Position numbers and translations under genes: made by a program | Assembly: GCF_028765165.1 (NCBI RefSeq) | Contig: NZ_JARADB010000001.1 | Span: forward strand, 62,001-126,000 | Reading direction: 5' to 3' | Length of the DNA stretch: 64,000 bases | From: Paenibacillus sp. MAHUQ-63 | Lineage (GTDB): Bacteria > Bacillota > Bacilli > Paenibacillales > NBRC-103111 | Notes under the pieces: model-generated | Databases searched by the model: none | Seen by the model: the letters and a program-made list of their open reading frames with translations, nothing else | What the model was told of the DNA's origin: nothing | Part shown: in pieces, positions 9,580-17,700 of the stretch | Layout of the letters: the number at the start of each line of letters is the position of its first letter | Position numbering within the stretch: the first letter of the stretch is position 1

Positions 9580-9778
9580 TGTTTTCATCTCCTTGAGTAG
9601 TTAATAGGCTACTGCTTGCCAATAACGTTTATCATCACATCCTTTCTTCCTTCATACGTTCATGTGAAACAGCTCTTAATAAAAATTTTAATCAAATATA
9701 GATAGGAGTTACATGGAATATTTTTTTTAAAAACTTTAAATATTTTGCCTTTCATCTTTTATCCAATAGAAATAAAAA

Positions 9779-9809
9779 ACTCGGTTCCCCCAATGAGTGA
9801 GAACCGAGT
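9779..9809 (-). terminator. Terminator of the 13351-9829 importer operon
   Basis: A perfect 9-bp stem (ACTCGGTTC with GAACCGAGT) is followed on the minus strand by TTTTT (9774-9778), right after the stop of the binding protein gene at 9829. Confidence 0.85.
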
Positions 9810-9828
9810 ACGTTAGGCTAAAAAAGAG

Positions 9829-11433
9829 TTATTTTTTGTAGGTTTGTTGATACGCCTGTCTTCTTTCTTTCATAACAGCTTCGCCTCCCGCATCTTTCCA
9901 TTCCTTCAGCTGCTGGTCATAGACACTGTCGACTTCGGTAGACTTGGCCGTAATAATCTTTGCCAGCATCTGCTTGATCTTGTCGTTCAGAATCTGTGAA
10001 TACTTGATTTCCGCTTGAATGGGAATGTCCACGCGCGGGCCTGTATAGCCGTCTCGCGCACCAGACTTAATACTGTCTATCGTGAAGTCTTTAAATTGCG
10101 GATCCGTTGCATTGGCTGCCATGTTCTTTTCTGGTGCTTCCGTGCTCACGTATTTACCATTCATAATCATGGCGTAATCTTGATTATTAAAGAGAATCTG
10201 ATTGGCTTCAGGCGTTGTCAAGGCAAATGGAATGCCGTCGTCACCTATTCTATAAGAAACGCCTTCTTGACCAAACTGCAGGGCGATAAGATTCTTCGGT
10301 TCCGCCATCCAATTCAAATATTTGATAACCGAATCGACGTTTTTACTCGCTGCTGGAACCATCAGATAAATACCGCTTGGGGAATACATCGGTTTAGGAT
10401 ACTTGCCATTCGCTGCTTTGAACGGATCGATCGTTGCAAGAACAGCTTCAGGATTGTTTTTCTTAAGGTTTGCATAGTAGCCGCTGTAAATTGGATCGTT
10501 TGTATTCGGTGTGGCAGACCCTGCAAGACCGTTGACGACTTGCTTGTTGAAGGTCTGACTGAAGTCTGCCGCTAGCGGGAAGTCTTTATCAAGCAGGCCT
10601 TCATTGTATAGTTTATTTAAGAATTTGAATGCTTCCTTGTTGCCAGGCAGCGTCCAACCGTCCGGATCAGCAAACAGATCTTCTTCAGTGATCTTACTCC
10701 AATCCCAGAAGGAATTGGTTAACGGCTTGATATGGAACATATCGATCAACGTAAAAGGAATGACTTTTCCGCCAGTATTGCCCGGATCCTTCTCCTTGAA
10801 CGCTTTCAATGTTTGATACCATTCATCCGTCGTCGTCGGCAAAGGCAGGTTCAATTTATCCAACCAATCTTTACGGATGATACTTGTCGTTTGCGATTGG
10901 ATGACCCGTAGCGCTGGAATGGTATATTGCTTACCGTTAAAAACGCCGTCCTTCAGTGTTGGAGCAAGTACTTTCTTCAACTGAGGTCCGTATTTCTCAA
11001 TCGCCGGCCCAAGATCCGCAATTCCGCCGCTTTGCACGTAACTTTGAACAGTAGGCTTGTCGTACGTAAAGACGAGATCTGGCGCAGTTCCGGACGCCAT
11101 CAATACATTCAACTTCTTGACTTCCTCGGAGCGCGGGATTGTGACAAACTTAACTGTGATATTATTCGGATCTCCGAAGTTTTTCTGAACGTACTGTGTC
11201 ATGAAATTGTCTGTGATTGGCGGAGCGCCTGCCGGCGCATTACTTCGATCAAACAGCTCAACCGTTAAAGTGATCGGCGGACCCTTCGGGGTCTCGCTCG
11301 CACCTGCCGAACTTCCCGGCGCGGCTGAGTGACTTGGGCTGTTTTGTGAGCTGCTGCAGCCTGCAAGCGCAATAGCAGTCGTCGCTACAACGGCCATAGC
11401 CACGTTAATCGTTTTGCGTAATTTTACTCGCAT
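9829..11433 (-). CDS. Sugar ABC importer binding lipoprotein (LplA-like)
   Basis: A 534-residue extracellular binding lipoprotein. The signal peptide ends in the lipobox ALAGC, followed by a Ser/Pro/Gly-rich linker typical of lipoproteins standing off the membrane. The mature part is a family 1 solute-binding fold of the LplA type. Start at 11433 is supported by AGGGAGGA about 9 bases upstream. It is the last gene of an operon with two permeases (LplB-like, LplC-like), so it is probably their substrate receptor. The ATPase is not encoded here; in Bacillus relatives such importers share MsmX. The ligand is unknown, but neighbouring GH30 genes suggest xylo- or aldouronic oligosaccharides, as for LplA-type transporters in other Paenibacillus; this is inference. 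Confidence 0.92.
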   Translation of the reverse strand: MRVKLRKTINVAMAVVATTAIALAGCSSSQNSPSHSAAPGSSAGASETPKGPPITLTVELFDRSNAPAGAPPITDNFMTQYVQKNFGDPNNITVKFVTIPRSEEVKKLNVLMASGTAPDLVFTYDKPTVQSYVQSGGIADLGPAIEKYGPQLKKVLAPTLKDGVFNGKQYTIPALRVIQSQTTSIIRKDWLDKLNLPLPTTTDEWYQTLKAFKEKDPGNTGGKVIPFTLIDMFHIKPLTNSFWDWSKITEEDLFADPDGWTLPGNKEAFKFLNKLYNEGLLDKDFPLAADFSQTFNKQVVNGLAGSATPNTNDPIYSGYYANLKKNNPEAVLATIDPFKAANGKYPKPMYSPSGIYLMVPAASKNVDSVIKYLNWMAEPKNLIALQFGQEGVSYRIGDDGIPFALTTPEANQILFNNQDYAMIMNGKYVSTEAPEKNMAANATDPQFKDFTIDSIKSGARDGYTGPRVDIPIQAEIKYSQILNDKIKQMLAKIITAKSTEVDSVYDQQLKEWKDAGGEAVMKERRQAYQQTYKK

Positions 11434-11502
11434 GGTTAATCCTCCCTTTAATCTATTGAATATATAGTGAATTCAACCGTTTAAAGCGGTTGAAGACAGC
11501 TA

Positions 11503-12375
11503 TCAGCCTTTAACTGCACCTACGAGCATGCCAGAGATAAAATAACGTTGGAGCCAAGGGTATACGAGTAGAATTGGGACAGTTGCGAACATGATGCTTG
11601 CCGCCTGCAAGCTCTCCGGCACCGGAGCAGAGCCCCCAAAGCCTTCCTGGGCAGTAGCGTCGTTCACCTGACTGTTGATTACGATCTCATAAAGCTTCTG
11701 TTGAATCGGGTATAGCCGTGAATCGTTAATATAGAACAGCGCATCCTGAAACATGTTCCATCGATCGACCGCGGAATACAGAGCCAATGTCGCCAAAATC
11801 GGTAATGACAGCGGCAGCACGATTCGCATTAAGTAACGGAAATGACCGCATCCGTCCATCCAAGCCGAGTCTTCCAGTTCACCGGGTAGCTGCGTGAACG
11901 ATGTTTTCAGGATAATCAACAGGAAGGCGTTGATGAGCAGCGGCAATACCAGCGACCATACGCTATTCAACATATGAAGCTCTTTAATCAACAAGTAGTT
12001 TGGAATAATCCCCGGATTAAAGAACATGGTGATGATGATCAGAGCGAACAACATGTTCTTCCCCTTAAAATTGCGCCGGCTTAGCGGATACGCAGCCAGG
12101 ATCGTGGCGATCAAGCTAACCATTGTGTAACCGACAACAAGCCAGATGGTAAACAACAGCGAGCGAATCATGCTCAGGTCACCAAATACGTTCTTATAGG
12201 GTTCGAAGTTTAAGTCTATCGGCCATAAAGTCACTTCGCCGGACATGATTGCCCGGTTACCACTGAGTGATAACGAGAAAATATGGATCATGGGCACCAC
12301 GCAAAACAAACAGAAGATGCCCAGCAGAAGGATAATAACCGTATTGCCTATTTTCTCAGCCGGATTCTGAATCAT
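11503..12375 (-). CDS. Sugar ABC importer permease (LplC/YtcP-like)
   Basis: A 290-residue inner-membrane permease of the CUT1 type with six predicted transmembrane helices. The EAA loop that docks the ATPase is visible as ELEDSAWMDGCGHFRYLMR, followed by VLPLSLP. The C-terminus FISGMLVGAVKG is typical of LplC-like proteins. It lies 13 bases after the LplB-like gene and 69 bases before the binding protein gene, so the three form one importer operon ending at the terminator at 9779-9809. Confidence 0.93.
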   Translation of the reverse strand: MIQNPAEKIGNTVIILLLGIFCLFCVVPMIHIFSLSLSGNRAIMSGEVTLWPIDLNFEPYKNVFGDLSMIRSLLFTIWLVVGYTMVSLIATILAAYPLSRRNFKGKNMLFALIIITMFFNPGIIPNYLLIKELHMLNSVWSLVLPLLINAFLLIILKTSFTQLPGELEDSAWMDGCGHFRYLMRIVLPLSLPILATLALYSAVDRWNMFQDALFYINDSRLYPIQQKLYEIVINSQVNDATAQEGFGGSAPVPESLQAASIMFATVPILLVYPWLQRYFISGMLVGAVKG

Positions 12376-12388
12376 ACATGTACCCCCA

Positions 12389-13351
12389 TTAAAAAATACC
12401 CTGATTATTGATTTTTCTCGAAATGAACTCTGCCGACAGAAGAAGTATTAATCCCACTACGGATTGGAACAAACCGACAGCAGTTGCAAGTGCGAATCTT
12501 GCCGACTGAATTCCTACAGAATATACATAAGTGCTAATTACCTGAGCGTAATCCATCACATAGGAGTTCTTCAGAACATAGGGCTGCTCGAAGCTGATAT
12601 TGGCCATATTCCCGATCTGAAGAATGAACAGGACGACGATGGTCGGCTTAATGCCTGGTAAAGTAATATGCCAAATCTTGCGCATCCGGGCTGCACCATC
12701 CACTTCTGCCGCTTCATACAACTCCTTATTTATTCCCGTAAGTGCTGCCAAATACAGAATCGTTCCCCATCCGGCATTGCGCCAGACCCCTGTTCCAACA
12801 TAAGTTGCAATCCATAATGCCGGTTTTTCCAAGAATGGAATGGGGGAAGCGCCGATCGCCATCAGCATATGATTAATTGAACCATTATTGGTTGAGAGCA
12901 GCTCGATAGCCATCCCCCCTACGATGACCCACGAAATGAAATGGGGCAAATACATCAATGTCTGGCTAAGCTTCTTATACCATTGCACCCGAAGTTCATT
13001 CAGAAGAAGTGCTAATAGAATGGGAACCGGAAAGGTCAGCAATCCGAGCACGTTCAACATCAAAGTGTTGCGAAGCGCCTTATAAAATTCGGGCATGGCG
13101 AAGATTTCCTTAAAGACTGCGAACCCTACCCATGGACTGGCCCAAACCCCTTTAAAAATGTTGTACTCTTTGAAAGCAACGGCCACGCCGGCCATCGGGA
13201 TATACCTAAAAATGATGAAAAATGCCATGGGTACGACCATCATTGCGTAAAGTGGCCATTGTCTTTTCAAGTAGGCGATGCCACCTCCTTTGACAGCAAG
13301 AATGGAGGTAGTAGTGCTGGTTTCTGTTTTCATTACATCGTTCCTCTCCAT
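12389..13351 (-). CDS. Sugar ABC importer permease (LplB-like)
   Basis: First gene of the importer operon, 320 residues with six predicted membrane helices. The EAA loop reads NKELYEAAEVDGAARMRK and ITLPGI, as in LplB/YteP-type permeases. Two starts are possible: ATG at 13351 after GAGGTG, or ATG at 13333 after GAGAGG; both have fair spacing and the difference is six residues. A cre-like site (13460-13474) and a shared promoter motif (13481-13492) lie upstream, so the operon is probably under catabolite control. Confidence 0.92.
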   Translation of the reverse strand: MERNDVMKTETSTTTSILAVKGGGIAYLKRQWPLYAMMVVPMAFFIIFRYIPMAGVAVAFKEYNIFKGVWASPWVGFAVFKEIFAMPEFYKALRNTLMLNVLGLLTFPVPILLALLLNELRVQWYKKLSQTLMYLPHFISWVIVGGMAIELLSTNNGSINHMLMAIGASPIPFLEKPALWIATYVGTGVWRNAGWGTILYLAALTGINKELYEAAEVDGAARMRKIWHITLPGIKPTIVVLFILQIGNMANISFEQPYVLKNSYVMDYAQVISTYVYSVGIQSARFALATAVGLFQSVVGLILLLSAEFISRKINNQGIF

Positions 13352-13459
13352 TTGGTGTACTCACCTCTTTGTGTTTTTTAACTATTGCTGCTTGCATCAG
13401 ATGCCTCAGATCAAACGAATCCTAAGCGCCCGAAGAGTTTTTTATATTTGAATTGTAAT

Positions 13460-13474
13460 TTTAAGCGCTTTCAA
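13460..13474 (-). promoter_or_regulatory. cre-like site upstream of the LplB-like importer operon
   Basis: On the minus strand the site reads TTGAAAGCGCTTAAA, one mismatch from the CcpA consensus and with a strong symmetric core. It lies about 110 bases upstream of the first permease start. Confidence 0.6.
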
Positions 13475-13556
13475 TATCCATGGACAAACTTTTTACCTTT
13501 TGTATTAATTATGGATAACATTTTAATTTAAGCGGACGGATCTCAACAGCATGAAA

Positions 13557-13584
13557 AAGAACCTCAGAGAAGTCCGAGGTTCTT
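13557..13584 (-). terminator. Terminator of the AraC regulator gene
   Basis: A perfect 9-bp stem (AAGAACCTC with GAGGTTCTT) is followed on the minus strand by a T-rich tract. It lies 39 bases beyond the stop codon at 13623. Confidence 0.8.
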
Positions 13585-13622
13585 GTCATTTCAGGCCTAC
13601 TATCTGCGATAAGCCTTTTTTT

Positions 13623-14444
13623 CTACTTGTTTACGACTTCAAATTCCTGCCGCTCAGATCTGCTATTTTCTATTAGTATTCTAGAGGGGGGAAAACCTTT
13701 TATTTTTTTAAATAGCTTGCTGAAATAATAAATGTCTTCAAAACCGCATTTATAAGCAGCCTCCTGAACGGTAAATTCACCGCTTAGAAGAATATTCTCA
13801 GCATTGTTAATTTTCATTCTGTTGATATATTCTTTAACGGATACCCCCATGTATTTCTTAAATAGCGTTCCAAAATATGCAGTGGTTAAACCGGTAATAG
13901 CTGCTAGCTCTTCAACCTCAATTTGATTCTGCAAGTTGCTAAATATATATCTAATGGCCTTCTGAATCCGTTTGTCTATATTCACATTGTTACCTTTATA
14001 ATAAAGAGACTTGAAATAATAATGGAGAATTAGGAGAAGCAATGCACGCGCTTTCATTTCATGCCCTTTATTTTTCTTTAACCATTCAAATGTCAATTCA
14101 TTGTATAAGGAAAGCAGTTCCTCTGGCTCACCGATATGCGAAATTAAAGGAAACGGCAATTGAACGTCTTTGCCTTTCAGATCATAGAGATGAATGTTTA
14201 GAGCATAACTGGTCATCAAATTCGTGGGGTCAGTGGTGGCACTTCGACGGCTGCCTTTAGGAATACATATGAGATCACCTTGATTAACTTCATGCACGGT
14301 GCCATTAATGGAGTAGTAAGCTCTTCCCTTGAAAATATAGGTTAAGTCGATAAAATCAGTTGTGGCATCCTCAATAATCCAAGTGGGTGTGGAGTGTCTA
14401 TTGATGAATAATTCAATCTGAGGATTAATTTCGATATATTCCAT
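13623..14444 (-). CDS. AraC-family transcriptional regulator with N-terminal cupin sensor
   Basis: The N-terminal half is a cupin-like ligand-binding domain (FKGRAYYSINGTVHEVNQGD, then CIPKGSRR). The C-terminal 100 residues are a double helix-turn-helix AraC domain with IEVEELAAITGLTTAYFGT and the second motif VQEAAYKCGFEDIYYFSKLF. The ATG at 14444 is chosen because AAAGGA lies 9 bases upstream; the longer TTG frame at 14462 overlaps that site. It has no receiver domain, so it probably senses a sugar directly. It is transcribed alone between the importer operon and the GH30-like gene and could control either. Two 21-bp-spaced repeats lie upstream (14551-14588) and may be its own operator. Confidence 0.92.
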   Translation of the reverse strand: MEYIEINPQIELFINRHSTPTWIIEDATTDFIDLTYIFKGRAYYSINGTVHEVNQGDLICIPKGSRRSATTDPTNLMTSYALNIHLYDLKGKDVQLPFPLISHIGEPEELLSLYNELTFEWLKKNKGHEMKARALLLLILHYYFKSLYYKGNNVNIDKRIQKAIRYIFSNLQNQIEVEELAAITGLTTAYFGTLFKKYMGVSVKEYINRMKINNAENILLSGEFTVQEAAYKCGFEDIYYFSKLFKKIKGFPPSRILIENSRSERQEFEVVNK

Positions 14445-14550
14445 AGAAATTATCCTTTCCAATATAAAATTATACAGCTAATCCAATACCTACTCTAGAG
14501 AATTTAATTATATTATGGGATTTTTTTGGATTCAAGAAAGTTTACTTCAT

Positions 14551-14588
14551 AAAGTATAGAACATACTACAAAAAGTAAAGAACATGCT
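14551..14588. promoter_or_regulatory. Direct repeat with 21-bp period, candidate AraC-type operator
   Basis: Two copies (AAAGTATAGAACATACT at 14551 and AAAGTAAAGAACATGCT at 14572) are spaced by exactly 21 bases, two helical turns. AraC-family proteins commonly bind such direct repeats. The pair lies 107-144 bases upstream of the AraC gene start. Confidence 0.45.
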
Positions 14589-14640
14589 CTTTGCGAATTT
14601 ATACTAGCTTCTATTCTTCTTTCCGACGAATGCTCGGGCG

Positions 14641-14685
14641 AAAAAAAACAGCCCTTAGGCGCTCCTAGTGAGCACCCGAGGGCTG
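14641..14685 (-). terminator. Terminator of the multidomain GH30-like gene
   Basis: The stem CAGCCCT/AGGGCTG encloses a long loop with inner pairing and is followed on the minus strand by eight Ts (14641-14648). It lies just past the stop at 14706. Confidence 0.8.
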
Positions 14686-14705
14686 ATTCATTATTTTTCT
14701 TATCT

Positions 14706-17700
14706 TTAGTTATTTAAGATAAGTCTTGCGATGTACGCTAGATCGGCAATATCAATCTGACCACTATTATTTATATCGTAACGCTTATAAAGGTTCCAGT
14801 CAGATGAATCCGATTTTTTATTGTAATACTTAGCCAAAATGCCCAAATCACCAATTGTAGCTTGAGTTTGAATAGAATTATGAAAGGTTTGCAGCGCACT
14901 GTTTAGCTGCAATACCGCTTGGTCTACCTGCTCTTGCGTAGCTGAGGCATTCGCTGCCGTCGCTTGTGCATCGCTGACAGCCGCTTGCAATGAAGCTTTA
15001 GAACCGACTGCATATTGTCCCCATAGAGTGCCCTCCATCGCATTACTCAGAGTTGCGGATGCCGATTGGATAGCATTATTCAATGCAGTTTTATTAACTT
15101 CGTTTACACTGCTAATAACGACACTATACGTAGAACCACTGCTCACTGAAGTGACCGTTCCGCTATCATCGGAAACCTTCACATCTGACAAGGATACGGT
15201 ACTTGTTGCAGTGCCGCTCGAAGCAAGCACCTTAAACAGTAACTGAAGAAGATCGCCGCTTCCGCTTACCGCGTTCTCCTCACCTTGAGAGTAGGCTAGA
15301 ATACGCACTTTGCCCGGTGCTACTTCGTGCTTGTCAATGACAACAAAACCTGGCTTCAAGGATTGAACACTTTGCAGTTCAAGCTGCGAGGCATTAAAGT
15401 TTACAGTGATATCCTGAGCATATAGATCAGTTGATACATTGGCCAAACCGTAGTTTACTTGAAAGGATTGGCCTGGAGCAACACTTCCTGGGCCTGTTAA
15501 TGTCGCCGTAGCTGCGGTTGACGGAGCTGTGGTAACTGATTTGGAAGGTCCGTTTGTGCTCCAATTTCCGGCATGATCCCCTGCCTCAACCTTGAATGTA
15601 TAGGTCGTTTTTGGCGTTAATCCAGTAATAGCGTGACTATATACATTTCCAGCTACAGTAATAGGCGTTTCATCGATACCATTGAATATTCGGTAGCCGG
15701 CTACCCCATTAGCGTCCTCAGCCGCGGGCCACTTTAATGTCAATCCCGTGCTTGTTACACTACTTTCTTCAAGTACGCTTCCTTGGGTCCATGTAGGTGG
15801 CGTTGTGTCTTCTGTGCCTCCTACAACAGCAAACGAATTGACACTTACGCTTGAAGCTCCTTTGGAAATAATCAACGTATATTGACCATTCTCATAGAGA
15901 ATTGTGCAGGTAACTCCAAGGGCGCTCAGATTAGCGTCGTTATCGAGTATCGTTTGTGCTTTTGCTTTCAGTGTTTCTTCATTATCACCGGTTGCATTCG
16001 GAACAGCCAGCCGGGTACCAATCAATGCCGCTGCTTGCTCCACAGCTTGTTGATCGGGGTCAAGCTCTCCGGCCTCCGCTAAAGTTTTCACCAAGGAGAC
16101 ATTTGAAAATTTCACGTTCAAATCTGTTGTCGCACTAAAGTTAGTCCCATATAATTCCAATTTCGCTTCATCAAAAAAAGCTGGAGTAAATGTTGTTGTA
16201 TTCCCCATAGCAAGCCAGCTTGAGCCGCCATTCGTCGAGAAATAACCCTGTACAATATTGCCTTCCTTCACTATACGAAGATCATAAACAGTACCTGTTA
16301 AGTTCGTTTGGTTCGTATTACCCGAGTACGTGCTGGTACCGGTTTTACCTGAGTAATTCACCTTAATATTAGGAGCGACTTTTCTTGCATTGATTCTATA
16401 AAACTCACCTGTTGAAGGGCGATTAATGCCAAGCCCTACTTGTGAAAGCTCATCTATAGTGGAATCATTCAGTGCTTTATTCACGGTAAGTCTCGCTGTG
16501 AGCGTCCAGTTGCCACTCGCCGAGCCCGGGAATTGCAGCACATTCCGACTATTCGGATAATCGGCATCCGCTTTCGTGGTAGCAATCGTTACCTCTCCTG
16601 CCGTACCATACGTGATAGCAGTTTGAGGATCCGCCGGATTAGCTACCTGCCACCCGGTCGGAAGACCGTTCGCGAAGCTGATGACATCATTTGTACTGAA
16701 AGCAATCTTATATGTTTTAATATTTTGACCTTTAATAAACCGGACAACAGCCGTTCCTTGAGCACTTTCCGCTTGCGAGATACTTACGATTTCATTTTTA
16801 TCACTCGATGAAGCGGTTACAACCGGTATGGAATTTCCAGATACCGTGTACGTATAATCCGACTTATTTGCATCAAAATTCGAAGGCTGAACTCCGTTAA
16901 TAAAAAGGCTATAGCTTGACGTTACTTCGGGTGTAAGCGATAGCTGGTCTGCATAGAGAATATTGGAATCCTTTGCGTACACAGCCAGAACCACTTTGGC
17001 CGTCCCCTCTGGTTCGTTATAAGTAAACGGTTGGTTCGGTGTTTCGTGCCAATCAGCCACTTTCACATTAACAGGCTGGAATGAGCTTAAACCGACCGGT
17101 CCACCCTCTAGAATGCGCCCGATAAACTTACCGTTGCTCCAATAAGCAGCGTCTCCGGCTTCACGAGCTGAGTACGGTTCAGGCATGTCTCGGTTATTAA
17201 TAGGCGTCATACCCAGTTGCTTCCCGGCGCTGTCGTAATACACCAATGCGGCTTCCACATCCCCCGGATTTTCAGCGGCAATATCATAGCTCTCCGGACG
17301 ACTCTTCATGGAGAGGAAGTAACCTTTGAAGTTGTATTTGTCACCCTTAGTCAGCTTGCCCGTGACATCCTGCCACATTCCGTCGTATTGATCCGGGGCG
17401 TCAATACGATTTACAACTTTCCCGGAGCCGGCAACCTTTGATGTGGAATTGTTTTTGAGATAACGGGATATACCCGAGTAGCTTTGGATGGTATCCGCAG
17501 TTAACACAGGCCCTGAAACGGTCTGTTCAAACGACCCTTTCGTATAACGACCTGCTGACCAATTGTTTGTATTAGAGGCTGTTGCAGTATCAAAATCACC
17601 ATTTTGTAAAATGTTTCCTGGAATAGACACCGTCGAGTTATTTGCAGCGGCACTCCAATCGGAGTCATTAGCTCCGAATAAGAAGCGGTCAACGGTGACC

